Positions 22,928 through 34,853 of a stretch of 64,000 bases of DNA are shown in pieces. Under the pieces are notes generated by a model. The model ran no database searches. It worked only from the letters and a program-made list of their open reading frames with translations, and was not told the origin of the DNA. The translations under genes were made by a program, and so were the position numbers. Origin of the DNA: Saccharum officinarum. Taxonomy: Eukaryota > Streptophyta > Magnoliopsida > Poales > Poaceae. The stretch is taken from NCBI GenBank assembly GCA_020631735.1, contig CM036215.1, forward strand, positions 13,914,346 to 13,978,345. Direction: 5' to 3'. Numbering within the stretch: position 1 is the first letter of the stretch; every line of letters starts with the position of its first letter.

Positions 22928-24123
22928 TCAAGCTTTTTGTTTAGGGACCCAAACTTGAGAGGGGCCCTTGACTTTCTCAACTAGTGACTTGGCAACCCAT
23001 ATTTTCTTTGGCCTATTCTTGTTTGGGGGACCCAAAAACATGACTTTCATCTTTCCATTTGAATCTTTTCTTAGCATATAATGAGCATTGAAGGCGAAAG
23101 GTCTAGCATGCTTGGGCAAGGTTGTGGTGGTGGAGTTTTGCATTCATGAGCAAAGTGACCTTCTTGACCACACTCAACACATCTCTTTGGCTTGGGCTTT
23201 GACTTGCTTTGTTGTTGTTGAGCTTTTGCTTTCTTCTCTTGATTTGCCAAGTACCCAATACCACTTCTATCCATCTTCATTACGGTGTTCATGAGGAGCT
23301 CACTTTGCAAATGTTGGCCTCTTGTGAACTTGCTTAGGCCGGTCTTGAGATGCTCTTTTTCTTGCTTGAGCTTTTTGTTTTCTTCAATGAGTGACTCATT
23401 TGTTGGTTGCTTCTCAAGAGCCATCAAACTTTTTAGCTTCTTGTTCTCATTTGCAAGCTTCTCATTTTCACTCTTAATCTTGGCATAATCATTCATGGTT
23501 GCTTGACTCAACCACACTCTTGCCTTTGCTACTAGAACCTTGCTCAATGCTTTCAATGATCAAGTCATCACATGATGTAGCTATATCACACTTAACAACA
23601 TAGTTAGTAGCATCATATGTCTCAAGAGCAAGTTCATTTGCAACCACAAGACTATCATAGTCAATTTTTAATGTGGTGTATTTGTCCTTTAGAGAATTAT
23701 GTCTAGTGATGAGCTCATCATGCTTCTTCTCAAGTTTGTCATGTTGATCTTTAAGCTCTTTATAAGAGGTTTTGAGCTCCTTGAGAGTGGAAGACATCAC
23801 TTCATTTTAAACTCTAAGCTCACCACTAGTCTTTTGAATATTTTCAAGCTTCGATGAGAGTGATTCATTTTCATTTTGAAGATCATCATTTTCACTTCTA
23901 GTTCTTCTTATGATTTTAGTGTATTTGTTTAGCAATTTTACAAGTTCATCATAAGAAGGTGAGTCATATTCATCATCACTATCACTATCATCATCATCAT
24001 CACTATCATGGTTTTGTACCTTTCATTCACCCTTGGCCATAAGGCATAGGTGAGTAGTGGACGATGATGGTGAAGGAGGCGGTGAAGGTGGTGATGAAGA
24101 TGTTGGTGAAGATGATGGCCCCA
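22928..24123 (-). pseudogene. SIRE gag C-terminal part: coiled coil and second zinc knuckle
   Basis: Three frames make up this part. 23800-23489 is a lysine- and glutamate-rich coiled coil (TLKELKTSYKELKDQHDKLE). It moves to another frame near 23490, where an ATGA duplication explains the shift, and continues as SENEKLANENKKLKSL to the CCHC knuckle CVECGQEGHFAHEC. A last segment (23143-22928) ends in WVPKQKA. Two in-frame stops lie between about 23800 and 24040, one where GAA is followed by TGA and one at GTT-TAA. Two knuckles and a long coiled coil are usual for SIRE-type gag. Confidence 0.8.
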
Positions 24124-25275
24124 TCACAAATGCGGCAACCTTCTCTTTCTCATCATCGCTCTCATCTTCGGAGGACTCACATGATGATTCAATGTCGGTG
24201 AGCCAATCACCAACAATGTATGCCTTTCCTCCCTTCTTCTTCTTGTGGAACTCCTTTTCTTGCCATCCTTCTTCTTGTATGGCTTGTTCTTCTTCTTCTC
24301 TTCTTCTTCATCACTTGAATCATTTTTCTTGCCCTTGTTCTTGTTCTTGTACTTGTCTTTTGGTGGTCTAGGGCATTGATGAGCTAGGTGGCCAAGTTCA
24401 CCACAATTGTAGCAATCCATCTCCGAGATTGGCTTTCTCTTGCTACTTGTGAAGAATTTCTTCTTCTTGCCATCGAACTTGATGCCACTCTTGTTAAGCT
24501 TCTTTAGCATCTTGGTGGTCTTTCTCACCATGAGTGCAAGTGATTCATCATCAACATCACTTTCACTTGAGCTTTCTTGCACCATCATGGCTTGGCCCTT
24601 CTTCTTCTTCTTGTCATGACTAGCTTTGAAGGCCAAGTCTTTCTTCTTGGAAGATGATGAGCCCTCTTCCGGAGTGATATGCATGTACATCTCATGAGCA
24701 TTGATTTTCCCTAAAACTTGAGTCGGTGTTGCGGTGGAAAGATCACTTTGGTGAAGCACGGTGACAATGTGTCCATACTTCTCAACGGGAAGCACACTCA
24801 AGATCTTCCTTGCAACATCCGATTGGCTCATTTTGGTGAGCCCAAGAGCATTGAGGTCCTCTACAAGAACATTCAAGTGAGTGTACATGTCATTAGCACT
24901 TTCTTTGGGAAGCATCTCAAAAGAATTAATTTTCTTTAAGGCTATGTGATAGCGTTCCTCACGCTCACTCTTAGTTCCCTCATGGAGAGCACAAAGATTT
25001 TCCCACAATTCATGAGCGTTCTTTGCATTACGCACGCGATTGAAGATATCTTTGCCTAAGCCCCGGTAGAGTGCATTTTTGGCCTTTGCATTCCACCGGT
25101 CGTACTTCTCCTCGTCACCACTTGGGTTAGCGGGATCCCTTATGGGGGGAAGCCCTTCGGTTGCGGCTCTAAGGCACCCAACATCTATGGCTTCGAGGTA
25201 CGCCTCCATACGAATTTTCTAATATGGAAAATCGTCTCCCTCAAAAGTGGGAGGTGATCCTTCCCCATTAGACAT
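24124..25275 (-). pseudogene. SIRE gag N-terminal part with first zinc knuckle
   Basis: Gag forms the virus-like particle of the element. The natural start is the ATG at 25275 (MSNGEGSPPTFEGDDFPY), followed by a TAG at 25219-25221 where the family has tryptophan. Beyond it the frame is open from KIRMEAYLEAID through the gag core (AKNALYRGLG, RVRNAKNAHELWENL, KMSQSDVARKILSVLP) to the CCHC knuckle CYNCGELGHLAHQC and a lysine-rich tail. Near 24250 a frameshift in an AAGAAG run diverts it. The adjacent frame continues with AYIVGDWLTDIESS and an acidic stretch. Confidence 0.88.
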
Positions 25276-25313
25276 CTTGCTCTAGGCGGTAAAGCCTAAA
25301 AATAGAGCAACAC

Positions 25314-25328
25314 GGCTTCGATACCAAT
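25314..25328 (-). other. Primer-binding site of the SIRE element
   Basis: Read on the minus strand, ATTGGTATCGAAGCC follows the 5' LTR directly. TGGTATC matches the start of the initiator-methionine tRNA primer site used by most plant copia elements. The usual AGAGC is here GAAGC. Confidence 0.7.
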
Positions 25329-26934
25329 TGAAAGGATCAAGATGCCCAAGAGGGGGGTGAATTGGGCTTTTCTAAAAATTAGATGCAAGAAATAAATCCT
25401 CCAAGCCGGAATTCACCCCTAGTGTCTACTTGTGTTCCTAGAGAGTCTACCGATACAAAGTTTTGCACCCTAGTTTCCAATCCTAGTCTAGCATGGCAAG
25501 TCTAGGAATGTAAACAAGCAATGAAAGTAAATACGAGAATGTAAATGCCTGAATGTAAAGGGGCAAGGAACACGGCGATGTTTTTCTGAGGTATCGGAGA
25601 GTCGCCACTCCCCACTAGTCCTCGTTGGAGCACCCGCGCAAGGGTGTAGCTCCCCCTTGATCCGTGCAAGGATCAAGTGCTCTCTACGGGTTGATTCTTT
25701 GACACTCCATCGCGGTGAATCACCCACAACCGCTCACAAGATGAGTTGGGTCATCCACAAGCTCCGTCGGATGATCACCGAACTCCCAATCACTACCAAG
25801 CCGTCTAGGTGATGGCGATCACCAAGAGTAACAAGCTAGAACTCTCACTTGACCACTACGAGCCCAAATGAGAAAGTGGATGCACACTTGCTACTCTCTA
25901 ATCGCTAGTGAGGAACTCTCAAGCTTTGATTCTCAAATCTCTATCCTCACTAGTGCTCTTGCACTCCCTTGCACTCCAAAGGTGTTTATCAGCTGATCAA
26001 ATGAGCAAGAGACCTCTAAAAGAGGTGGTGGGGATGTATTTATACACCCCACAGACAAAACGAACCGTTACCTGCTGACTCAGCAAAACTCGAGCTGACC
26101 GGACGCGCCGGTCGTACTGACCGGACGCGCCGGTCGCTCGTAACGATCGAAAACCGAAAAACAACTAAGTGACCGGACGCACCGGTCAGGGGTGACCGGA
26201 CGCGTCCGATCGTGCAGGGAGCATACTGTACTCGCACCGGACGCGCGACCGCGTCCGATCGGTGATGACCGGACACGTCCGGTCGTCACTGGACCTTACT
26301 GGACTGTGACCGGACGCGCCGATCACACCCAGGTCGCGTCCGATCGGGTGTTTCCCTCAGGTGACACGTGTTGACTTCTGACCACCGCGTCCGATCCTCG
26401 CGAGGACCGCGTCCGGTGTTCAGAGCTAAAACCCTAGCCGCGGAACTGAACTGACCGGACGCGTCCGGTCATGCCGAGGACCGCGTCCGGTCATGGGAAA
26501 ACAACCCGAAACTCTCCAAAACGCGTCACAACTTGAACCAAGTTGCTTCCAACTGAACTTTGAGCTATTCTTGAGCTGCCTAGCGCCAAGTTTAACAAGT
26601 GTGCACCACACCTAAACATAGGACTCGCCTAGGTCAAGCTACCCGCTCATGCCCCCCTTTATAGTACGGCCAAAAGAGAAAAACGAAGATCCTAACGACT
26701 ATTCCAAATGTCTCTCAACACCTCGACATCCGGAACTAATCGTCCTTAATCTTGACGTCACTCTTTTGAAAACCGAAACGATTTCCATCAAGGGGCATGA
26801 ATACCATGGTGCCCAAAGCAGTTAAAACCTCCATGACCTAACTTACCAAAGTTTCTGCAAAACACACGTTAGTCATGGTAATAAAGCGTTGTCATCAATT
26901 GCCGAAACCAAACCTCGGGGCCTAGATGCTTTCA
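25329..26934 (-). repeat. 5' LTR of the SIRE element (1606 bp)
   Basis: Bounded by TG and CA with GACTA outside. It carries a cluster of ACCGGACGCG/GCGTCCGGT motifs at about 26090-26500, including the palindrome GACCGGACGCGTCCGGTC. The same stretch in the left LTR differs at scattered positions, so the insertion is not brand new. Confidence 0.92.
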
Positions 26935-27755
26935 GACTATTAGCACATAACACGTAAAAAGGCTATAGATGCACCCGACTGCCAATAGATGAAACCGCAA
27001 AATGAGCCAGTTCTAACGTGTTGGTTCTAATATTATTGATATGATTTTTTACTATACATTTTTTCCTACTCTATATGTGGTTTTTTAATAAAACTTTAGC
27101 GTGAAGCTATATCGTTGCCTTCTTCTAGTCTCATACAACTATTTTATATCCACGATTATATCTTTTGGCTTCAGGCTATGGACTATAAGCGCCAAACACG
27201 CAAAAGCCAATAGTTGCACCCGACCTCCAATAGATGAAACACGCAAAATAAGCCAGTTCTTATGTGTTGGCTCTAATATTATGGATATGTTTTTTTACTA
27301 TATCGTTTTTCCCTACTCTATATGTGGTTTTTTAATCAAACTCTAGCGTGAAGCCAAACAATCACCTTCTTCTAGTTTCATACAACAACTTTATATCCAC
27401 AATCATATCTTTTGGCTTCACCGACTATAAGCGCAAAACATGCAAAAGCCAATAGACGCACCCAACCGCCAATGAGATTAAACATGCAAAATGAACCAGT
27501 TCTTATGTGTTAATTCTAATATTATGGATATGATTTTTTACTACACCTTTTTTTCCTACTTTATATGTGATTTTTAATCAAACTTTAGCGCGAAGCTAAA
27601 TCGTTACCTTCTTCTAGTCTCATACAACTACTATATATCTGCAATCATATATTTTGGCTTCAGGCTATGGTCTATAAGCACAAAACACGCAAAAGCCAAT
27701 AGACGCACCCGACCGCCAATAGATAAAACACACAAAATGTGCCAGTTCTTACATG
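26935..27755. repeat. Tandem array of ~245-bp units, right part
   Basis: The unit broken at 12384 resumes here and is followed by three more, with the landmark GCGTGAAGC at about 27100 and 27347 and its variant AGCGCGAAGC at about 27588. Sequence and spacing match the left part of the array. Confidence 0.88.
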
Positions 27756-27964
27756 TTGGTTCACCAAATGACACTAGCTACATGGAGTTTCATGTCAGTC
27801 CTAGAGCCGATTTGAACCACAAGATATATTTTGAAACCTTGTTATCGTCAATTTGTCACGTTTACAAAACAATCCAAGGATCAAGATAAAAACATAAGAC
27901 AACTTTTGCTATCCCACAGACAGAAAACAAGGCAAAAAGGTTTCAGAAAACCAAGTTCTTGTTT

Positions 27965-28690
27965 ATGTTGCACCCTTTTCGCCGATTCTCTATTCTATCA
28001 AACCCAAGTAGAGCAGATGGTGGAATGTCTCCTCTTGTTTTCACATTCCCACTTCCATTCAATTTTGATGGGTGGATAAGCATGTTCGAGTTTCGTTTCT
28101 CAAAAGTTGGGTGAATTGGTTTTCTAGAGAAGAAAATATGGCACACGGAATGCGTTGGTTTGTTACTATATCAATTGTAGTATTTCATTCAATAGATACC
28201 ATACATAGCAATTAGAATCAGTATTAGTATTAAGATGGTATGTATGGTAACATAAGAGACTCACAAGTCATCATGGATGTGATGTGAAAACTCTACGCAA
28301 TGAATCATTTTTTGCCATTGTCATGAATGAATATAATGGGACTTTTTGTTACTGTGCAACGACCATTGGAGTTATAAAAGCCATTGATTGCGATAACAAT
28401 TCTGTCATAGACTCAAAATGTGACACCACATTTGAATTGCTCTCGTCTAACATTTTACATGTGTTGCCCACCTAAAACAACTTTTACGAGGGGCTTGAAA
28501 AACTTTGCTTGGATCAAACCACCTGAAAACCTCAAAGTTCACCTGAAAATAAGGAGACCAAAGAAGACGAGACCTGAGAAATCAAACATTGTTGATGCGG
28601 CTTTTAGGACACCCTTTTCCTTCTTTCCCTACTTAACAGACAATTTTCCATTTAGTTTCTACGCAAAGCTAAGCAGTTACCTTCTCTTAG
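27965..28690. repeat. Segmental duplication copy 2 (diverged TCP upstream copy)
   Basis: This is the partner of 9310-10880 without the non-LTR insertion. It is followed at 28640-28830 by a single diverged 245-bp-type unit. At 28836-28990 there is a sequence matching 27755-27900 (GTTTCATGTCAGTC and CAAGGATCA landmarks). It contains no TCP coding sequence. Confidence 0.75.
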
Positions 28691-29093
28691 TCTCATACAT
28701 CTACTTTAGATTCACAATTATCTCTTCTAGCTTCACGCAATGAGCTATAAGAGCAAAAGATGCAAAAAGGCAATGGCGGCACCTAACCGTCGATAGACTC
28801 CGAGACTCGGCATACATAACGAGATAGCTCTTACATGTTGGTTCGGGTTCGCCAAAAAGCCCCAACTACATGTCGTTTCATGTCAGTCATCCTAAGACCA
28901 GTTTGACCCACAAAGATACACTTTAAAACCATGGTACCATCAATTCTCTCACGTCTTAGAAACAAGTCGTCAAGGATCAGGATAAGCATTTGGCTTGTTT
29001 GTTTACTATATGATGTTTCAGACAAGAGGAATAACCTTTCTTGCTTGTTTTTTTTTGTTGTATGAACATTCGGTTTGTTGACAGAATGTAGTA

Positions 29094-29198
29094 CTGCTCT
29101 CTTCGTTCAAAATTACATGTCACTTTAGTTTTGTACAAAGTCCATTTTATCTATCTTTAATAAAAATTGTTAGAAATAATAAATTTATTGACATATAC
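29094..29198. repeat. Stowaway-like MITE half, split by the solo LTR
   Basis: The sequence TCTCTTCGTTCAAAATTACA followed by GTCACTTTAGTTTTG resembles Stowaway ends. The remainder appears to continue after the solo LTR at 34032. The call is tentative because the far end is degenerate. Confidence 0.4.
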
Positions 29199-32100
29199 TG
29201 TAACACCCTAGGTGTTTATCACCAATTAAGTAGTGGGTTTAAGCTCAAAAATAATAGATTAATGGAGATGACAATGTCAAAGTCAAACCTATGGAAATAA
29301 GCCCTAACCTAAACTTGGATATTGCACCATCGCTTACATATAGGCTCAATTAAAAGATATATGCTTGGGTGTTGCTATCAAAGTATCTTCACATGTCTCA
29401 CCTCAATAACTATCTATATTGATCCCTGGAAAAGTTTCTTGAAGTTTGGAATCAAGAAGTCAAATGAAATGATAAGTCATAGTAGAGTTAGAAATTTTGA
29501 AGGAATGAGTCATATCTTGCTTGGATTGTTTTGTTTAGAGAATGAGAACATATGTCATCAACCAAGTCTTGCAACCTTGACCAAACAACTCCAATTGAAC
29601 CCTATAACAACACTTATGAAAGGCTCATGTGGAACAAGTGACAAGAAGATGCCGCAAATCGGTCCCGAACCTCAAAACTAGGGTTTCTTCCGACGCGGTG
29701 TTGACCGAAGTGAAACTACTATTTTTGTTCGAGATATGAAGTTTGACCTTTAATGAAAATTGGAGTTTAGTTTGTATGCAACAAACTTTATTTTTGGACC
29801 GCGTCCCGATCCCACCCCGAAGTGCTGTCAAGCTGATCACAGTGCAATTTTGACTCCTCCTGTGCAACCCTATGGTGGGAATTAATATCTCGCAAACCAG
29901 TGGAATTTGACTGAGCTCCTATAAGCAATGTTGTAGTACTCTCATAGCCCTACACAGCGGTATAATTTGTTGGTCGAATTGTCATCTGGTTTAAGAGATA
30001 GAGGTGAGATTAGAAGAGTGGCAGACTCGTAAATACGTCACTTTTGGATGACAGTTTTGGAGGCGCTGAAACTTGGTGGCCGACATCGGAAAGGACCGAG
30101 CGCCGTGTGGCCTCCGTGCCCGTGCATGAGCGCCACCTCCCCGGGCTGCTCTGTGTCGAGGGGGAGAAAAAGGGGATCGAGCCCGACCCTTCACTCGCTC
30201 CCTTCTCCTCTTTTCCTCGGTCTATTTCTCTCTCGCTCTCTCGTGCCCGAAGCCATGGCCGAGTCGGGCTGGAGCTCGCTGTTGCCGTCGCCCCTCCTTT
30301 GCCCCTCCTCTTCCAACACCAGCCACCCCTCTCCTCCTCCCTCCTGCCGCTGTTGTTGGCTGCCATCTGCTCCTTCGTCGTCCTGGGCCGCTATCTCACC
30401 GGAATCAAGCCGGCCTCCTCCGTCCCCTTCTCTGTTTTTCGTCGCTGTGAGGAAGAAGGACCATCTAGCGAGGCTGAAAATCTTTGTTGTGTTCACTTTG
30501 CAAAAGTGCTAGAGACAAAGGATTTACATATAGGGGCTTACATGATTTGTGGAAAGTTTTGTGTTCACTCTGCATAATGTTTTCTTTTTTTTCTTTTTCG
30601 GAATTAGTATTGCATTTAAATGGCTGAACTTTAAAAATACATAGTAAATGATAGAAAAATCGTAAAATAGCAAATGAGGACTTTTTGGAATCCTTGTGAA
30701 ATTTTCTATGCAGTGGATCTATAATATGGCATGTTTTAGTTTAAAGTTTTAGCTGTAAAAATAGATTTATGCAACTAGGTTTTGAATGCTAGTTGGATCT
30801 GTTATTTTTAATAACTGTAAATATATAACTCCAAATGAAGTGAAATTTTTGTGACGTGTTACTTTTGTGATGTATGATGTCTAGTAAAAATTTCAAGATT
30901 TTAGGCTTGATAGTTTAGGAGCTATAAAAATAACAAATGCTATATGCTGCTTTGCTTCTATTCTGGACAGTTCTGCATATATGCATTTTTTGGCTTAGTT
31001 AAGTTATGAATCATGCCTTGATGACAATAAATTATTTGTAGTAATTTTCTTAAGCTTTTCAAAAAGCTAAAGAGCACAATTTTTGGTTAAGTATATGTTT
31101 AACTATAGTAGTCTAAAGTGCTGTAGCTGTTTCTGTCCAAACCCAGACAGGGTTGCCTTGTTTATAATGTGTGACCTAGTTAGTAGCACAATTAGCTCTA
31201 GATGTTTATAACAAAATTGTTCGCAACTTGTTAATCTTTCTAAAAAGTCCAGAACCATAATTATTGGATTTGTGAAACTCAAGTTATAACGGTTTAAAGT
31301 GGCATATCAGATTCTGTCCATATTTTGGACAAAGATACAATTATTTAATTAATTGACCATGTTAACTGTAGAATCATCTTAAGATGATTACAAGAAAGTT
31401 GTAGGTAACTTTATAAGATTTCCATAAAGTTGAGAATCATATTTGTTGGAGGTCTAGAACTCCATTTATGCTTCTCTGAAGTTTCTATCAGTTTTCTGTC
31501 TATAATTTTACCACTGCTGTTGGGCTGCATGTGTGGTGTTAGTCGTGCAACTAGTTTCATGGTGTAAATGATGTTTACTGTGATTTTGGTAAATACAAAA
31601 GTTGTAGATAATTATCTTATCTTTCTTGTGTTAAATTTTCATGATCCCAGGTCTGATAGTTTAAGAGTTGCATGCTTAATAAGTCTACTGTCATATTTTA
31701 ATTACCTTCTGTGCAGACTTTAAAGATTGGCATGTTTGGTCATGATAACTTGGGAATCAGGTTGAGATAATTAAAGATGAAATGTATATAATTTCATAAG
31801 CTTTCCAAAATATCTTCTTGCAAGTCATTTGGATTTGTGTAACTACAGTTATGCTTCTTTGAAGTTGCAATCAGTTTTATGTCCATGTCTGGATAGGTCT
31901 GAAACATCTACATGTTTGACCTGTTTAACTTTGTAATTAGCTTTTTATGTAAACATCAATCTTGTAGACAATTTCTATGGATTTTCATAAAGTCTTAGAT
32001 CATCCTTGTGGGATGTTTGTATCTTAAGTTATGTTTGAAACAAGTGACTGTTTGCTGCTGTCCAAATCTACTTGTATCTAGAATTGTTTGCTTCTACTTG

Positions 32101-34026
32101 CTCTTGTTTGTATGATTGCAAATGGTTATCTTGGACACCTAGAGTTAAGGTAGCATGCCTAAAATGTTTTGCTAAATTGTGAAGTACTTGATCATGTATA
32201 GCTAGCTGGTTGTATGACATGCTTATGTGTGTATAGTGTAACATATGCTTGTTTAGTATGCTTGTTGCATTCCTTCATGTCTATTCTTTATGTTCATGCA
32301 TCTGCATCTATGCATCTCATCCTAGGTACGCTAGGGTACAACACGTGGACGTGGAGCGCATGATGTGGAGACAGATGATGGTGTAACGGTGGGCTGTCCA
32401 GAAGATGGAAGAACCCCTGAATGCAAGTGCTAGGACCGGAGATGTCACCATGACGGTGCAAGCTAACTAAACTGACTTGTGTCGGATCTCAGGCAAGCCC
32501 CGGAGCATTATAAGCCTCCTATCTTTAAAGCAATCAATTCTATATATGTTATAAGTATTGTTGCATTAAGTGATAGGAGTTGGTTGGAAACCCTTGCTGC
32601 ATTATATCATTCCTTGTCCAGATATATGAATCCTTGAATCCTACATAGATTAGGATCGAGTAGATGCTTAGCCCTGCATTAAGCGGTAGATGTCAGATGA
32701 TTTCCTGTTACCTGCGAGATATAGGGATATTCATATATGGCACGGTTGACTATATTTGCTATCGTAGAAAGGAACCATGTGTTAATAAAATGAAATGAGA
32801 CCAGGCGGGATAATGATAGTGAAGCGACAAGGCATGGAGGTCTTGGGTGTGAATCTATCCCCGTCTGAGTCGTTTAAGGACCGATTCGCTGTACGTCCTT
32901 GAGTCATATTGAACGCAGTCTAACACTTAGTTGGCCGGATAAGTCGTTCCGACCGCGAAGCCGAGTAATGTGATTCAGGTCGGGAATCGAATGGTAGGTT
33001 GCTTCTTGGAGGAGAGAGAGGATGTGCTTGGGGACATTGGCGTGAGACCAAGGGGGGGTTAGAGTCCCTATCACCTGGCAGAGTGTCGCCCTTGGGGTCA
33101 CGACATCATTCGGACCCGCGATTCCTGAATCATATGAAAAGGTGGCCTGTGCGACCCTGGCAGGGGTCTACACGGTGAGTGTTAGAAATACCCCTCCAGC
33201 TGGATAGGAATTCGATTCGAATCGCCGTCGCTCCCGGTTAGTGAGCACTTGACTTGAGCAGCGGCAACGTAGATTCCATTAAATTGAACGGATGGTTAAT
33301 TGGATCACGATGGAAAGGTTGCCTCAATTTATACCTGCTATGGTTAATATTGTTTGCTCCTAATAAAGTGAGTGCTCTAGTACATGTTCTAATATAGATG
33401 ATAGGTTAATGATAATTAACTTGATGCTTAAGCATTAATGATTGATCATCTATATTAAGCTTTTATGCAAAATGTTGTCAAGCTAGCCCCACTTTATATC
33501 AGCCTTGCATGATCCTTGGTGTCATTTTATTTCTGGTTTTTGACGGGTAAGTCTAGCTGAGTACTTTGTCGTACTCAGGGTTTTATCCCCACTTGTCGCA
33601 GGTTGTGATGTATCTTGGCGGCTGCAAGAGTTGGTTGGCTTCTGCCTTGTGGCGGAGTGTGATCACGGGCATGATCCTTCTTATTTATCTTATCTCTAAT
33701 GCTTTTGTTAGAAGTCGACCGTGGTACTGGCATGTATTTGAAATAAGATTAATGTTAGTTTTAAATTACTTTGCTTCCGCTACTTTTGAACTTAAGTTGT
33801 AATAACTATGTTGAACTCCAATGTAAATTGATTTACTTGTAAAATGGTTGTAACATGTGACTTGTTATGTTGAATCACTACGATCTTGGCTTGTATGTTG
33901 GTTGGTTTGAAATCCCTCGTGATTTCATTGGACTACCGGAGTTATATGGGCTCAAGTGCGAGAATTTGATCATTTCGGTGATTGTTTTTGTACTTGTGCT
34001 CTTATAATTTGGACGGTTCTGTTACA
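29199..34026. mobile_element. Solo LTR, 4828 bp, probably Ty3-gypsy (Tekay/Del-like)
   Basis: The sequence starts TGTAACACCC and ends GTTCTGTTACA, with short inverted ends. It is flanked by a perfect 5-bp duplication TATAC (29194-29198 and 34027-34031). No internal retroelement domains occur between, so this is a single LTR left by recombination between two LTRs. The length and TGTAACACCC start are like chromoviral Tekay/Del LTRs of grasses. Lineage is inferred, and orientation cannot be fixed because primer site and purine tract are gone. A GC-rich block at 30040-30480 carries open frames on both strands with no recognisable product. Confidence 0.85.
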
Positions 34027-34031
34027 TATAC

Positions 34032-34225
34032 CAGTTGAAATAGGTCAAGACATACTCATAGGTAAATATAATGAAACCAGTTTGATGTTTTAGCGTTGGT
34101 TCGTAGTATTTTATATAAGCATATTATCAAAGTTAGAGAAAGTCGTTTGAGAACAAAACTGAAGTAGAGTACAGGCTATTATTGGACACGAGCGAACAGC
34201 ACTCAAATCAAATCAAATAAGTTGA
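34032..34225. other. Probable second half of the split Stowaway-like MITE
   Basis: AT-rich sequence that follows the solo LTR directly. No genes or clear termini are visible. Confidence 0.3.
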
Positions 34226-34467
34226 GGGCATGTTTAGATGTGAAAAAAGTCTAGGTAAAATTCCGGTAGCACTTTTCGTTGTTATTTGACAAAATTTATC
34301 TAATCATATACTAACTAGGCTCAAATGATTCGTCTCGACATTTACAGACAAACTGTACAATTAGTTATTTTTTTACCTACATTTAATATTCCATACATAT
34401 ATTCAAATATTCGATATGACAGTTACTATGCAAATTTTTTTGACACTTTTTGCCAACTAAAGAGGCT
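34226..34467. repeat. MITE family A copy 7
   Basis: Ends GGGCATGTTTAGATG and CAACTAAAGAGGCTC with the core in reverse sense (GATTCGTCTCGACATTTAC). The flanking triplets do not match clearly. Confidence 0.7.
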
Positions 34468-34611
34468 CTAGCTCATCAAATGCTTTGCGAGGCATATTCT
34501 TAACATCATGGTTTCCCAAAAGCCGGTGGTGGTGATAGGGCAGAATTTTCCGAGGCCATGGCGATTGGCCGTGAGTGGAATTCTCCTGTGAAATAAAACA
34601 AACAAAACAAA

Positions 34612-34853
34612 GAGCCTGTTTAGTTGCCAACTTTACCCAAAAAAGTTTGCACAGTAACTGTCGCATCGAATCTTTGGACGCATGTATGAAGCATTAAATG
34701 TAGATAAAAAAATAACTAATTGCACAGTTTGTCTGTAAATGTCGAGACGAATCTTTTGAGCCTAGTTAGTCTATGATTGGATAAATTTTATCAAATAACA
34801 ACGAAAAGTGCTACAGAAACTTACCCAAACTTTTTCACCATCTAAACAGGCTC
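34612..34853. repeat. MITE family A copy 8, TSD AAA
   Basis: Ends GAGCCTGTTTAGTTG and CATCTAAACAGGCTC, with AAA on both sides. The forward core GAGACGAATCTTTTGAGCC is intact. Confidence 0.8.

Larger units (their letters stand above)
12385..26934 (-). mobile_element. SIRE/Maximus-type Ty1-copia LTR retrotransposon
   Basis: The element is inserted in the 245-bp repeat array and bounded by a perfect GACTA duplication (12380-12384 and 26935-26939), with TG...CA ends. It lies in minus orientation: 5' LTR 25329-26934, primer site next to it, gag, protease, integrase, reverse transcriptase and RNase H in copia order, an envelope-like ORF downstream, a purine tract and the 3' LTR. Long LTRs (1606 bp), two CCHC knuckles and the extra sense ORF fit the SIRE lineage. 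All ORFs carry stops or frameshifts, so it is non-autonomous now. The apparent length of 14.5 kb includes a 100-N gap and a probably duplicated LTR segment. Confidence 0.92.

Noticed and set aside
30010..30577. Overlapping open frames of 100-177 codons
   Set aside because: They lie inside the solo LTR in a GC-rich block and show no recognisable domain.
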